A stretch of DNA of 64,000 nucleotides from Polaribacter atrinae (GCF_038023995.1 NZ_CP150660.1:2354501-2418500), one strand, 5' to 3'; counted from the first letter of the stretch, positions 16,410-26,209 are shown. The notes: generated by a model not told the origin, from the sequence alone. Numbers and translations are program-made.

Positions 16410-19064
16410 CTACAAATTATACCCAATACTAAACATAATTATTCTAGGTAAAATAAAGGTTTTACTATCTGATATTAAATAATCTGAAAAGCTATTGCTT
16501 TGTTTAAACTGTGTATTAAACATATTTTGGACACTTATTTTATAAGACCAAGCAGCATCTTCTTTTTTATAAGAAAGTGTTGTATTTGCTATTTCATACA
16601 CATTTTTTTGGCCTAATGTTTTATTCTGATAGTTGCTTAACTTATAATCAAAATTAAAAATAAAGCCTTTTAAAAAATCGTAATCTACAGTTACAAAAGG
16701 TTCTGTAGTTATAAATTTTGAAGTAGCATTACTAGAAATAAATTTACCAATATCTCTACTTACACCAACTTCTATTGTCGGAAAATTATCAAACAAGGTT
16801 TCGAAACCAACTTCGTAATTATAACCATTATTTTTATTGGTTTGTGTATTTCCGTTTAATTCTTGTAGGTATTTATTGTTACTAAAACCAACATCAAACT
16901 TATATTTTATATTTTTAATACTTTTTTCTAAATGTATGTTTCCATGAAGATCTTCAGACGGATTGTCGAACATTTTTACGGTTAAAAACTGGTTAATATC
17001 ATTAAAATCTACTGTATTTCTAACTCCTTTTATCTGTTTACTAAAGTTTAAGTTTGCAAAAAGCATTAAACCTCTATACAAACTAAAACGACTGTAATAA
17101 ATACGCGCTGCGTGATACAGGTTATTTTCTAGCGTTTCATTTCCTTTAAAAACCGAATTATACGATTGTAAATAAAAACGATTGGCAAATTTATCTACAT
17201 CAGAAAAAGACGTTTTTAAATTGTAATTAATGGTAATTTTTTTGGATTTATTAAACTCAATTTTTGCTAAGAAATCTGGTAAAACAATCCATTTATTGTT
17301 TTCTAAATGGGTTTGTTTGTCTAATTTCCATTTATAATTGTGTAATTCAACTCCTTGTTTTAAAGTAAAAATTCCTGCTCTAAACTTATAATGCAATCCT
17401 ACAAAGAAATCGTTTAGCTTTAAATTTAAATCGTTGCCAAAATCATCCGAAGAAAAATTATTTGTGGTGCCGTTATCTAACGTCTGAAAATCATCGCTAA
17501 CAAAATCTTCGTTTAAAAATTTATTTCCCAACGTTGTATAAATATGATTGCTATTGTTAATTTCCCAAAAGTGTTTAAAAATAGCATCAATATTTTGTTC
17601 TTTAGTGTTTTTTAGTTGATGAATTCTTAACAATTCTTGATTTGTATCTGCCGGAATTAAACCTTGTAAAATAGCATCTTGTGTTTGCCAATAGTTTGTT
17701 TTATCACTTTTATCAAACACATAATTAAAAATGGATGAAAACGTGTGTTTATCATTTTGTCTTTTGTGCCATTCTATATTTTGGTTCATGTACGTTGCTG
17801 TTAAATCCCTATCTGTAGCAATAGTATTTGTATTGGCATTTATTAAGGAAGCAACTGTATTTATTTTAGTGTTATTGGTCCTTTTTACTTGGGTTCTTGC
17901 ATACCATTTTTCTTTATTATTTGGTGTGTACTCTATATTTAGGTTTCCAATGCCTAACAAGTTATCTGTGGCTGTTTTATTGGTTCTTTGTTCTGTAAAC
18001 GTGGTATATTCATTTTGGTTTTCTACAAAACTACTGGTATTTGTATTCGAAAAAATAGCATAACCAGAAACATCTAACTTTGAAGTTGCCGTTTTTGTAA
18101 TGTTTAAAGCTCCAAATTTTTGGCTACTTGTCTGCAAATCTTTACTTTCTAAAAACTGAGAAAAATCGCCACCTTTCCATTTAAAATTACCGCTAAATAT
18201 AGCATTCATACCGCCAGAAAAACTCATATAATCTCTAAACGTAAATGTTTTTTCGCCTATATTATTAATGTTACCTATAAAATTGACATTGGTTTTGGGT
18301 GAATAATAAAACAAATTGGCGCTAGTTTTATAAAAGTCGTTGTTGCCTTTACCTGCTTCTACATCACCAAAAAGAAAGCGTTTTTTATCTTCTTTTAGTT
18401 TGATGTTCATTGCCATCTCATCAGAATCTGTTAATCCTTTTAAAAATGAAACTTCGTTATAATTATCGATTACTTCTATATTACCAACAGCATTTGCAGG
18501 AATGTTTTCTACTGCCAATTTAGAATTACCTCCAAAAAACTTTTTACCATCTACCAACATTTTGGTTACTTTTTTACCCTGCACGGTAACTGTTCCGTTT
18601 TTACTTACTTCTACTCCAGGTAATTTTTTTAAAACATTTTTAAGTTTACGTTCTGTACCGTTTACAAATTTATCGGTTTTATAAGTAGTTGTGTCTCCTC
18701 TAACAGTTACAGGCATTTCTATAACCACCTCATCTAACTGTTCTGAAGATTGTTGTAAAACAAAGTCTTTTTTAGTAGTTTTTAAGGCTATAAATTGATG
18801 TTCTACAGGTTTATACCCTAAATAAGAAATACTAATAGAAATGGTGTCTCCTTTTTCTAATAGTAACTTATAATAGCCTTCGTTATCTGTAATGGCAAAT
18901 TGTAAATTCTTAGAAACATCTTTGGGTTTTGCAATTACATTTGCATACGGCATTGGGGTTTGTAAGCTATCTTTTACGGAACCACTTAATGTTACTTTTT
19001 GGGCAAATAAAGAAGTAGAAATAATAATAAAAAAAAGTAATGATAGAAAGTGATTTAATTTCAT
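16410..19064 (-). CDS. Outer-membrane beta-barrel receptor with CarboxypepD_reg domain (TonB-dependent-receptor-like)
   Basis: The product is 884 aa. A signal peptide (residues 1-21, ending SLFAQ) precedes a carboxypeptidase-regulatory-like beta domain (about 25-105, GSVKDSLQTPMPYANVIAKP). A plug-like region follows (KLPGVEVSKNGTVTVQGKKVTKMLVDGKKFF), then a long beta-barrel ending in aromatic FSIGYNL. This is the 'outer membrane beta-barrel family' form, often found with GLPGLI genes. It is last in the small-protein/GLPGLI/receptor run, 6 bp after GLPGLI. A truncated copy of its first 78 codons is at 20314-20547. The transported or exported substrate is unknown. Confidence 0.88.
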   Translation of the reverse strand: MKLNHFLSLLFFIIISTSLFAQKVTLSGSVKDSLQTPMPYANVIAKPKDVSKNLQFAITDNEGYYKLLLEKGDTISISISYLGYKPVEHQFIALKTTKKDFVLQQSSEQLDEVVIEMPVTVRGDTTTYKTDKFVNGTERKLKNVLKKLPGVEVSKNGTVTVQGKKVTKMLVDGKKFFGGNSKLAVENIPANAVGNIEVIDNYNEVSFLKGLTDSDEMAMNIKLKEDKKRFLFGDVEAGKGNNDFYKTSANLFYYSPKTNVNFIGNINNIGEKTFTFRDYMSFSGGMNAIFSGNFKWKGGDFSQFLESKDLQTSSQKFGALNITKTATSKLDVSGYAIFSNTNTSSFVENQNEYTTFTEQRTNKTATDNLLGIGNLNIEYTPNNKEKWYARTQVKRTNNTKINTVASLINANTNTIATDRDLTATYMNQNIEWHKRQNDKHTFSSIFNYVFDKSDKTNYWQTQDAILQGLIPADTNQELLRIHQLKNTKEQNIDAIFKHFWEINNSNHIYTTLGNKFLNEDFVSDDFQTLDNGTTNNFSSDDFGNDLNLKLNDFFVGLHYKFRAGIFTLKQGVELHNYKWKLDKQTHLENNKWIVLPDFLAKIEFNKSKKITINYNLKTSFSDVDKFANRFYLQSYNSVFKGNETLENNLYHAARIYYSRFSLYRGLMLFANLNFSKQIKGVRNTVDFNDINQFLTVKMFDNPSEDLHGNIHLEKSIKNIKYKFDVGFSNNKYLQELNGNTQTNKNNGYNYEVGFETLFDNFPTIEVGVSRDIGKFISSNATSKFITTEPFVTVDYDFLKGFIFNFDYKLSNYQNKTLGQKNVYEIANTTLSYKKEDAAWSYKISVQNMFNTQFKQSNSFSDYLISDSKTFILPRIIMFSIGYNL

Positions 19065-19070
19065 ATATGA

Positions 19071-19808
19071 TTATCTTTTTTTATAAAATTCGGAAAATGA
19101 TGTTCTTTTTAAAATGTCAAATTCTTTTCTAGAAAGTTTTTTTATTTTTTTCGGTTCTTTTATTATAATCTTTCCAATTGGGTTTAATTCTATTTTTATA
19201 GCCGTAATAACTATTGTATTTTTACTAATCTCTAAAATTACGCCAGGTAAACCAAAATAATTCATAACTCCGTAACTGTATGGGATTTTTGGAGTGTACC
19301 AAGCTTCTAAAGTTATTTTTTCTGTTTTTTTATTTCTTAAAACGGCTTTGTAACATAAAAACCCTCCGATCTTTTTAGTTTCTTGTTTTAACTCCCATAT
19401 TGGCATTAAGTTTTGTATCAAAAAACACTCGCCTAATAAATAACAATCCAGAGTATTATTTTCATAGCTCATAACATTGTTAGATGTGTAGTATTTTTTT
19501 GAACTTCCTGACATAAGATATGTAAAGTTAAATTCTTCTTTATTTGTTAAATCCATTTTTTTTATAGCATGATATTCTGAAGCTACACTATTAAAACTCA
19601 ATATTACTTTAACATCTTTTGCCTTTTTATAAAGTTCATTTACATGTTTTCTTATGTGTTTTTTATTCTTTTTACCTTTTTCTTGAATATAAGCTAAGGC
19701 CTTTTTGGCTGAAGCAAGGTATGTAATTCTCCCTTCGATGTTTTGTGAATGAAAAACAATTACATTTAAAAATAAAAAAATTAACAAATTGATATATTTT
19801 TTATTCAT
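19071..19808 (-). CDS. GLPGLI-family secreted protein, copy 1
   Basis: The product is 245 aa with a signal peptide (residues 1-21, ending FHSQ). The family motif appears as YFGLPGVILEI near residue 190, after WYTPKIPYSYG. The family is confined to Bacteroidetes and its role is unknown; genes usually sit beside a beta-barrel receptor, as here (6 bp apart). Apart from the core motif it is poorly similar to copy 2 at 20615-21358, although their flanking DNA is nearly identical. Confidence 0.85.
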   Translation of the reverse strand: MNKKYINLLIFLFLNVIVFHSQNIEGRITYLASAKKALAYIQEKGKKNKKHIRKHVNELYKKAKDVKVILSFNSVASEYHAIKKMDLTNKEEFNFTYLMSGSSKKYYTSNNVMSYENNTLDCYLLGECFLIQNLMPIWELKQETKKIGGFLCYKAVLRNKKTEKITLEAWYTPKIPYSYGVMNYFGLPGVILEISKNTIVITAIKIELNPIGKIIIKEPKKIKKLSRKEFDILKRTSFSEFYKKR

Positions 19809-19871
19809 TTTATAAATAATTTTATACCCTCAAATTTTTTTAAACATTGAGGGTATTATTTTTTAATATTA

Positions 19872-20135
19872 TTAACAACCTCTAAGACAACCAGTGTAAT
19901 ACCTCATATAAATTTCCATATACATGTCGTCATCGTTAGGATGATCACCTATATCTTCTGCAATCTCAAAAGTATTACCTCTAGCCCATCTTACACAATC
20001 ACCAGCACAACCAAAATCTTCGACGATTTCAATAGCCTTTGCTGTTGTTGTAATCGGTGTTTCAGTCGAAACATTCGCATTCATCATAGTCCCAGTTGCA
20101 AATACAAAAACCATTGCAAAAATTATTTTTTTCAT
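19872..20135 (-). CDS. Small secreted cysteine-containing protein, copy 1
   Basis: The product is 87 aa. A clear signal peptide (MKKIIFAMVFVFATGTMMNA) is nearly identical to that of the 73-aa protein at 21455. The mature part is acidic, with two Cys pairs (FGCAGDC and GCLRGC) that could form disulfides. It is first in the run leading to GLPGLI (63 bp gap) and the receptor. No family is recognised. It may be a substrate or ligand of the system (inference). Confidence 0.75.
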   Translation of the reverse strand: MKKIIFAMVFVFATGTMMNANVSTETPITTTAKAIEIVEDFGCAGDCVRWARGNTFEIAEDIGDHPNDDDMYMEIYMRYYTGCLRGC

Positions 20136-20312
20136 AATATAAAATTTGTAACCTAATTATTTATTTAATAATTTTTAGAACTTTATATGACTCAACAAGT
20201 TTAAAATTCTCTAAAAATTGGTAGAAAAAGGTTTACACATCAATGAGATTTCTCAATCGCTTAAAAAAGCTCATTTCGAAATGACAATCGTTTCATTTTT
20301 ATATTTCTTAAT
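20088..20312. repeat. Direct repeat, copy 1 (leader-peptide and promoter flank)
   Basis: The signal-peptide codons and about 170 bp upstream of the small secreted gene match 21630-21867 closely. The match includes a half copy of the palindromic family (TGAGATTTCTC...CATTTCGAAATGAC). It ends next to the truncated receptor copy, marking a duplication junction. Confidence 0.8.
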
Positions 20313-20313
20313 G

Positions 20314-20547
20314 CTAACATAAATAAATATTCAAAATAGTTATACTATCTCCTTTTTCTAAAAGCAACATATAATAGCCTTCGTTATCTGTAATGGCAAA
20401 CTGTAAGTTTTTAGAAACATCTTTGGGGTTTGCATACGACATTGGGGTTTGTAAACTGTCTTTTACAGATCATTAAAGGATTACTTTTTGGGAAAACAAA
20501 GTAGTTGAAACACTGAAAATAAATAGAAATAGGAGTTTGTTTTTCAT
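20314..20547 (-). pseudogene. Truncated copy of the receptor N-terminus
   Basis: Read from an ATG at 20547, 78 codons align with residues 1-77 of the receptor at 16410-19064. A signal peptide ending TLFSQ, then QKVIL, two in-frame stops (TAA TGA) where the receptor has SG, then SVKDSLQTPM, a three-codon deletion, and PKDVSKNLQFAITDNEG. Similarity ends at 20314, right at the duplicated flank. The DNA is about nine-tenths identical over the best 80 bases by eye. It sits 68 bp after GLPGLI copy 2, where a receptor gene is expected. Confidence 0.85.
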
Positions 20548-20614
20548 AGGCTGTAAAAATTAATACCCTTTACTTTTTAAACAAAAAAATATTGTAATTA
20601 TAAAATTATCTGTA

Positions 20615-21358
20615 CTAATCAATACTTTTTAAATTTAAACCTTTGTACATTTTTTTACTCAATAGATTGAATTCATGTAAATTAATTTTCTTTCCAGTTT
20701 TGGTTTGTTCAATTTTTAGATTGTCAATTTTAACAATTTCTTTTAATTGATATTGAATATTACCTTCCTGTAATTGTATAATTAAACCCGGTAGACCATT
20801 AAATTCTTTTGGCCCAAAATTAAAAGGGATTTCAGGTGAAAACCAAGCAGTAATGTGCCTTTTTTTCAAACCACTGGTAGTTTCAATTTCTTTTATTAAA
20901 GTTGCTTGATAGCACAAGTACTTTCCACACCCTTTTGATAAACTCTTAATATTCCATCTATTTGCAGGAAGGGAAACTAAAAAATCTTGTCCAAAAGAAT
21001 TTTTTTTCCATAAAACTCCTTCTTGATTTGTAAAGTAAGTTCCTTTGAACCTTCCAATTCTCTTAATTATAGAAATATGTCCTTTTTTTACGTCTAGTTG
21101 CTTTGGTAAATAAAAAATAGATTTCTTTTTATCAAAATCTAAAATAAAATCTATTTCTTTTGAAAGTGAAATAGTTTTAAGTGTCTCTTTTTTTTTTTTT
21201 AGAAGTAACTTTTCATATTTAGTTCCCAAATACTTTTCAGGTACTTTAAATTTTGTACTATCTATTACTTTTACATTATAATATGCTCTAAATGAATTTT
21301 GAGAGTTCATGTTATAATTAATAAAAAATAATACAATTGATATTTTAAGTATTTTCAT
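20615..21358 (-). CDS. GLPGLI-family secreted protein, copy 2
   Basis: The product is 247 aa with a signal peptide (about 1-19, ending NSQ). It carries the motif EFNGLPGLIIQL after WFSPEIPFNFG. It follows the 73-aa secreted gene (96 bp gap) and precedes the receptor remnant. Compared with copy 1, only the CYQA/CYKA, W-x-x-P-x-IP and GLPG regions align readily, so it has diverged far more than the neighbouring DNA. Confidence 0.85.
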   Translation of the reverse strand: MKILKISIVLFFINYNMNSQNSFRAYYNVKVIDSTKFKVPEKYLGTKYEKLLLKKKKETLKTISLSKEIDFILDFDKKKSIFYLPKQLDVKKGHISIIKRIGRFKGTYFTNQEGVLWKKNSFGQDFLVSLPANRWNIKSLSKGCGKYLCYQATLIKEIETTSGLKKRHITAWFSPEIPFNFGPKEFNGLPGLIIQLQEGNIQYQLKEIVKIDNLKIEQTKTGKKINLHEFNLLSKKMYKGLNLKSID

Positions 21359-21454
21359 ATTGATTTTTTTTACTTAAACCTCAAGACATAACTCTTGAGG
21401 TTTTTAATTGATTGTTTTTTCTTTTTATAGGAAAAAGAAGTAAAACTGTTTTTA

Positions 21455-21676
21455 TTATTGCCAATTTCTGAGACACGAATCATAAGCCTCTGCAAAGACA
21501 TCGTAAGATTCTTCATAGCTTAACCCCCCAAATCCATACCAAGGCGTAGCCTCTATTTCTGCAAAATAAACAGCAGATTCTGCATTTTCCCAACAGACAT
21601 CATTTAAAATAATATTTGAACTCATCATTGTTCCTGTTGCAAAAACAAAAACCATTACTAAAATTAATTTTTTCAT
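21455..21676 (-). CDS. Small secreted protein, copy 2
   Basis: The product is 73 aa. The signal peptide (MKKLILVMVFVFATGTMMSS) is shared with the 87-aa protein at 19872, but the mature part (two Cys, rich in Tyr, Glu and Trp) does not align with it. The second gene of the run is GLPGLI copy 2. A conserved leader with a variable mature chain suggests diversification of the exported product (inference). Confidence 0.72.
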   Translation of the reverse strand: MKKLILVMVFVFATGTMMSSNIILNDVCWENAESAVYFAEIEATPWYGFGGLSYEESYDVFAEAYDSCLRNWQ

Positions 21677-21867
21677 AATATAAAATTTATAACCTAATTT
21701 TTTATTTAGGTTTATTTATTAAAAATATTTAGAGTTTTAGTTGAGTTAACAAGTTTAAAATTCTCTAAAAACTTGTAGAAAAAGGCTTACACATCAATGA
21801 GATTTCTCAATCGCTTAAAAAAGCTCATTTCGAAATGACAATCGTTTCATTTTTATATTTCTTAATT
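21630..21867. repeat. Direct repeat, copy 2 (leader-peptide and promoter flank)
   Basis: This partner of 20088-20312 has the same signal-peptide codons, upstream region and half palindrome. From 21868 the sequences part; a 12-bp palindrome TCCGCTAGCGGA (21867-21878) and a T-run follow. Between here and the XRE gene I see no coding sequence. Confidence 0.8.
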
Positions 21868-22070
21868 CCGCTAGCGGAGTTTTTTTTACTATTGATTATG
21901 AGGTTCTTAAATCACTTTAATGAACTCTCTTTACGGAATAACACTCGTTACAATCTATTGATTGATTAATTCGTAGTAATAATGTTATTTTGAAGGGAAG
22001 AAATTTTCTTTTTCACAGCATTTTTCTCTTTCCAAAGATGGAAAAGATATTTTTAAAAACCTAAAAAATC

Positions 22071-22142
22071 ACTTTCCATTATAGCATACCCAATTATAGG
22101 TATAAGAACCTCACTGTTTTCAGGTATGCCAAAATGGAAATA
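22071..22142. promoter_or_regulatory. Long inverted repeat upstream of the XRE regulator
   Basis: The 20-base arms at 22071-22090 (TTTCCATT...GCATACC) and 22123-22142 (GGTATGC...AATGGAAA) match at about 17 of 20 positions around a 32-bp centre. The right arm ends 48 bp before the ATG at 22191. It could be a pair of operator half-sites for autoregulation or a transcript hairpin. Confidence 0.55.
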
Positions 22143-22190
22143 TTTTAAATACTAATTTTACTTATTTTTACATCGAAAAAGAAAAAATTA

Positions 22191-22439
22191 ATGAGAGAAA
22201 GAGAAAGAGAAAGAGAAAGAATAAAAGATACTTGTAAAATTATATTAAACAATTTAGAAGAAAAAAGAAAACAAATTGGTGTAAGCCGTTATGAAATGGC
22301 ACTTCATTTAGGCCTAACAGAAAATGGTTATTTTAAGGTTATTAAAGGACATACAAAGTTAGATGTAGAGCGCTTATTACTTATTTTAAATAAATTAACT
22401 ATTTCTCCAAAGGAGTTTTTTAAAGATTATAAAGACTAA
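22191..22439 (+). CDS. XRE-family helix-turn-helix regulator with a repeat-encoded N-terminus
   Basis: The product is 82 aa. A helix-turn-helix (GVSRYEMALHLGLTENGYFKVIKGHTKL, about 33-60) and a following helix mark a Cro/C1-type DNA-binding protein. The first ten residues are alternating Arg-Glu, encoded by four AGAGAA hexamers at 22194-22217. Copy-number change would lengthen or shorten the tail without shifting frame. A long inverted repeat upstream may be its operator. It is followed by a strong terminator. Confidence 0.75.
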   Translation: MRERERERERIKDTCKIILNNLEEKRKQIGVSRYEMALHLGLTENGYFKVIKGHTKLDVERLLLILNKLTISPKEFFKDYKD

Positions 22440-22462
22440 TTGTAGATTACAAACAAAAAGTA

Positions 22463-22495
22463 AAAACCCAAAACTATGTTTAGTTTTGGGTTTTT
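22463..22495. terminator. Bidirectional terminator between the XRE gene and sdhB
   Basis: A 13-bp stem, AAAACCCAAAACT with AGTTTTGGGTTTT, around a 6-base loop, with a T-run on either strand. It serves the XRE gene on plus and probably sdhCAB on minus. Confidence 0.85.
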
Positions 22496-22515
22496 ATATT
22501 TATTAATTTACTTTA

Positions 22516-22592
22516 AGATTGCTTCGTAAAAACTCGCAATGACAATTCATTCTTATTATTAAACAGATTGCTTCACTATCGTTCGCAATGAC
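22516..22592. repeat. Pair of short 'GATTGCTTCG...CGCAATGAC' repeats
   Basis: Two copies of a hairpin-forming sequence (GATTGCTTCGTAAAAACTCG then CAATGACAA, and GATTGCTTCACTATCGTTCG then CAATGACAA). A reverse relative, GTCATTGCGAAGAACGAAG, follows sufS at 41426. This is a dispersed intergenic repeat type. Confidence 0.65.
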
Positions 22593-22595
22593 AAA

Positions 22596-23351
22596 TTATA
22601 AATTAGCCTTCATCAATTCTCTATTCATTCTTGCAATATTGTCTAAAGAAATTCCTTTAGGACACTCTACCTCACAAGCACCTGTATTTGTACAGTTACC
22701 AAAACCTTCTAAATCCATTTGTGCAACCATGTTTTTTACACGATCTGCAGCCTCTACTTGTCCTTGTGGTAACAAAGCATACTGAGATACTTTTGCACCT
22801 ACAAATAACATTGCAGAAGAGTTTTTACAAGTTGCCACACAAGCACCACAACCAATACAAGCTGCTGCATCCATAGCTTCATCTGCTGCATGTTTAGAAA
22901 TAGGTAATGAATTAGCATCTTGTGTATTACCAGAAGTGTTTACAGAAATGTAACCACCTGCTTGCTGAATACGCTCAAAAGCCATTCTATCTACAATTAA
23001 ATCTTTTATTACTGGAAATGCTGCTGCTCTAAATGGCTCTATAGTAATAGTATCTCCATCGTTAAACATACGCATGTGTAACTGACAGGTAGTAATACCT
23101 CTATCTGGTCCGTGAGCTTCTCCATTAATGTATAAAGAACACATTCCGCAAATACCTTCACGACAGTCATGATCAAAAGCTACTGGTTCTTCTCCTGCAT
23201 TTACTAATTGTTCGTTTAAAACATCTAGCATTTCTAAGAAAGACATGTGTTCTGAAATATCAGTGACTTTATAATCGACCATTTGACCTTTAGCGTCTGA
23301 GTCTTTTTGTCTCCAAATTTTTAACGTTAAATTCATTCCTTTACCTGACAT
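22596..23351 (-). CDS. sdhB: Succinate dehydrogenase/fumarate reductase iron-sulfur subunit
   Basis: The product is 251 aa. The N-terminal plant-ferredoxin fold binds 2Fe-2S through CREGICGMC and a later Cys in GITTCQL. The C-terminal ferredoxin part has [11 protein letters not shown] and [14 protein letters not shown] for the 4Fe-4S and 3Fe-4S centres. It passes electrons from SdhA to the quinone site. It is last in sdhCAB, 7 bp after sdhA. Confidence 0.96.
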   Translation of the reverse strand: MSGKGMNLTLKIWRQKDSDAKGQMVDYKVTDISEHMSFLEMLDVLNEQLVNAGEEPVAFDHDCREGICGMCSLYINGEAHGPDRGITTCQLHMRMFNDGDTITIEPFRAAAFPVIKDLIVDRMAFERIQQAGGYISVNTSGNTQDANSLPISKHAADEAMDAAACIGCGACVATCKNSSAMLFVGAKVSQYALLPQGQVEAADRVKNMVAQMDLEGFGNCTNTGACEVECPKGISLDNIARMNRELMKANL

Positions 23352-23358
23352 ATCTTTC

Positions 23359-25371
23359 TTATTTATATGAACGTTGTTTCAATTCAATATCGTTAAACTC
23401 TAATTCTTCTTTATGTAAAACTGCATCAGCAGGTTCACCTTTGTATTCCCAAGCAGAAACATAAGCAAAATCTTTATCGTTACGTTTTGCTTCACCTTTT
23501 TGTTCTCCGTCTAATTCTACAGATTCTTCTCTAAAGTGTCCTCCACAAGATTCATTTCTATTTAAAGCATCTTTAGCAAATAATTCTCCTAACTCTAAGA
23601 AATCTGCTACACGTCCTGCTTTTTCAAGTTCTACATTCATTTCGTTTGCAGATCCAGGCACCATTACATCTTTCCAGAATTCTTCACGAATTGCTTTAAT
23701 TTCTACCATGGCAGCTTTTAAATCTTTTTCGTTTCGAGACATTCCTACTTTATCCCACATTACTTTACCTAAACGTTTGTGGAAATGGTCTACAGATTTT
23801 GTTCCTTTATTATTGATAAAGAACTCAATTCTATCTTTTACTTCTTTTTCAACTTCATCAAATTCTTTAGAATCTGTAGGTATTTTTCCTGTTCTAATAT
23901 CATCAGCTAAATAATCTCCAATTGTATAAGGTAATACAAAGTAACCATCTGCTAAACCTTGCATTAAAGCAGAAGCGCCCAATCTGTTTGCTCCATGATC
24001 AGAGAAATTTGCTTCACCAATACAGTATAAACCTTCAACAGTAGTCATTAAGTTATAATCTACCCAAACACCACCCATTGTATAGTGTGTTGCAGGATAA
24101 ATCATCATTGGAGTTTCATACGGGTTTTCAGCGATAATTTTTTCATACATCTGAAATAAGTTTCCGTATTTTTCTTCAATAATACCTTGACCTAATTTTA
24201 TAATTTCTGCTTTAGAAGGGTTTTTAATACCGTGAATTTTTGCTTGCTCTGTACCATAACGTTCAAAAGCAGAAGCAAAATCCAAATACACAGCTTCACC
24301 TGTTGCGTTTACACCAAAACCAGCATCACAACGCTCTTTTGCTGCTCTAGAGGCAACATCACGCGGTACTAAGTTACCAAATGCAGGGTAACGTCTTTCT
24401 AAATAATAATCTCTATTTTCTTCAGCAATTTCAGTTGGTTTTAATTTACCAGCTTGTATTGCTTTTGCATCTTCAATTTTTGCAGGTACCCAAATTCTAC
24501 CATCATTACGTAAAGATTCAGACATCAAGGTTAATTTAGACTGATAATCTCCAGAACGAGGAATACATGTTGGGTGAATTTGTGTAAAACAAGGGTTTGC
24601 AAAATATGCTCCTTTTTTATGAATTTTCCAAGCTGCAGTGGCATTAGAACCCATTGCATTTGTAGATAAGAAATACACGTTACCGTAGCCACCTGTTGCA
24701 ATTACAACTGCATGCGCAGAATGACGTTCTATTTCTCCTGTTATTAAATCTCTAGCAATAATCCCTCTTGCCTTACCATCTACTTTTACAACATCTAACA
24801 TTTCATGACGATTGAACATCTCTATCTTACCACGAGCAATTTGACGGTTCATTGCAGAATAACATCCTAATAATAATTGTTGTCCTGTTTGTCCTTTTGC
24901 ATAAAAAGTTCTAGAAACTAAAACTCCACCAAACGAACGGTTGTCTAATAACCCACCATAATCACGTGCAAAAGGAACTCCTTGTGCCACACATTGATCT
25001 ATAATGTTACCAGATACTTCTGCCAAACGGTGTACGTTTGCTTCACGAGAACGATAATCTCCTCCTTTTACAGTGTCGTAAAACAATCTGTAATTAGAAT
25101 CTCCATCTCCCATGTAATTTTTTGCTGCATTAATTCCACCTTGTGCTGCAATAGAATGCGCTCTACGAGGAGAATCTTGGTAAGCAAATGCTTTTACGTT
25201 ATATCCTAATTCTGCTAAGGTTGCTGCTGCAGAACCTCCTGCCAAACCTGTTCCTACAACAATAACATCTATGTTACGCTTGTTTGCTGGGTTTACAAGA
25301 TCTATTTTGTCTTTATAAATTGTCCATTTATCTTTAATTGGACCTTTTGGTATTTTTGAATCTAAAGCCAT
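23359..25371 (-). CDS. sdhA: Succinate dehydrogenase/fumarate reductase flavoprotein subunit
   Basis: The product is 670 aa. The FAD-binding N-terminus is [20 protein letters not shown], the FAD-linkage region [14 protein letters not shown] carries the His, and the substrate-binding region has HPTCIP and the catalytic Arg near [11 protein letters not shown]. The long form of about 670 aa with sdhCAB order is the Bacteroidetes menaquinone-linked type. It oxidises succinate in the TCA cycle and can run as fumarate reductase. It is 17 bp after sdhC. Confidence 0.96.
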   Translation of the reverse strand: MALDSKIPKGPIKDKWTIYKDKIDLVNPANKRNIDVIVVGTGLAGGSAAATLAELGYNVKAFAYQDSPRRAHSIAAQGGINAAKNYMGDGDSNYRLFYDTVKGGDYRSREANVHRLAEVSGNIIDQCVAQGVPFARDYGGLLDNRSFGGVLVSRTFYAKGQTGQQLLLGCYSAMNRQIARGKIEMFNRHEMLDVVKVDGKARGIIARDLITGEIERHSAHAVVIATGGYGNVYFLSTNAMGSNATAAWKIHKKGAYFANPCFTQIHPTCIPRSGDYQSKLTLMSESLRNDGRIWVPAKIEDAKAIQAGKLKPTEIAEENRDYYLERRYPAFGNLVPRDVASRAAKERCDAGFGVNATGEAVYLDFASAFERYGTEQAKIHGIKNPSKAEIIKLGQGIIEEKYGNLFQMYEKIIAENPYETPMMIYPATHYTMGGVWVDYNLMTTVEGLYCIGEANFSDHGANRLGASALMQGLADGYFVLPYTIGDYLADDIRTGKIPTDSKEFDEVEKEVKDRIEFFINNKGTKSVDHFHKRLGKVMWDKVGMSRNEKDLKAAMVEIKAIREEFWKDVMVPGSANEMNVELEKAGRVADFLELGELFAKDALNRNESCGGHFREESVELDGEQKGEAKRNDKDFAYVSAWEYKGEPADAVLHKEELEFNDIELKQRSYK

Positions 25372-25388
25372 AGTTATAAGATTAATGG

Positions 25389-26048
25389 TTAATGATTAAA
25401 ATGATGAAACAATGCAACGATGATAAATCCTAAAGGAATAATAATAGAATATATTTTACCAAAGTTTTGTAATGCTTTTTTTCTACCTGCGGTAACTCCC
25501 ATAGATTGGAAAGCAGAAGTAAAACCGTGTGCTAAATGTAATCCTAAGAAAACAAATGCTACAACATAAAATGCAACTCTCCAAAGAGGTACAAATTTTT
25601 CTTGCAACTCATGAAAATATCTTACAGGATCTTCTGGTAATGCTGCAATATATTTATGGTTAATTTCTGGAATCCAGAAATCTATAAAGTGAAGTACAAT
25701 GAAAGCTAAAATAGCTGCTCCACTAAAAATCATGTTTCTACTCATCCAAGATGAATTAGCCGCTCCATTGTTTTTGGCGTAGGCAACTCCGTTTGCTTTT
25801 TTATTTTTTATTTCTAAAATAAAACCTAATACAAAGTGAAAAATAACACCAAAAACTAATACCGGTTGCAACGCAAACTGTACTAATGGATTGGTACCCA
25901 TAAAATGAGATAACTCATTAAAGAGATCATCACTAAAGAGTGATGTAATATTTACCGCTAAATGTAAAATTAAGAAAAACATGAGGAAGAATGCAGAAAG
26001 CGCCATGGCTATCTTTCTTCCAACTGAAGATTTGAAAAATCCGCTCAT
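25389..26048 (-). CDS. sdhC: Succinate dehydrogenase cytochrome b subunit
   Basis: The product is 219 aa with five predicted transmembrane helices. Histidines in the helices ([41 protein letters not shown]) suit two b haems, as in the single-anchor Wolinella/Bacillus-type enzyme. It anchors SdhAB in the inner membrane and holds the menaquinone site. It is first in sdhCAB, with a -7 box (minus-strand TACATTTG, 26086-26093) 37 bp upstream. Confidence 0.94.
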   Translation of the reverse strand: MSGFFKSSVGRKIAMALSAFFLMFFLILHLAVNITSLFSDDLFNELSHFMGTNPLVQFALQPVLVFGVIFHFVLGFILEIKNKKANGVAYAKNNGAANSSWMSRNMIFSGAAILAFIVLHFIDFWIPEINHKYIAALPEDPVRYFHELQEKFVPLWRVAFYVVAFVFLGLHLAHGFTSAFQSMGVTAGRKKALQNFGKIYSIIIPLGFIIVALFHHFNH

Positions 26049-26085
26049 TGTATAAATGTATGATTAAGTTATAATTGTTCTTTTA

Positions 26086-26093
26086 CAAATGTA
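26086..26093 (-). promoter_or_regulatory. -7 box of the sdhCAB operon
   Basis: The minus strand reads TACATTTG, an exact TAnnTTTG match, 37 bp before the sdhC start codon. Confidence 0.5.
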
Positions 26094-26209
26094 CCATTTA
26101 GATATTCTTTATTGAAATATTAATGGTTGTTTTTTGGTTATTTAGAATCATTTTAAGATGACGATTTTGCGTAGCTTTATACTTCTAAATTTTGTTTTTT
26201 TTATACAGT

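Noticed and set aside
21865..21889. Palindrome TCCGCTAGCGGA plus T-run as a terminator
   Set aside because: No plus-strand gene precedes it, and on the minus strand the A-run comes first; it is more likely part of a repeat.
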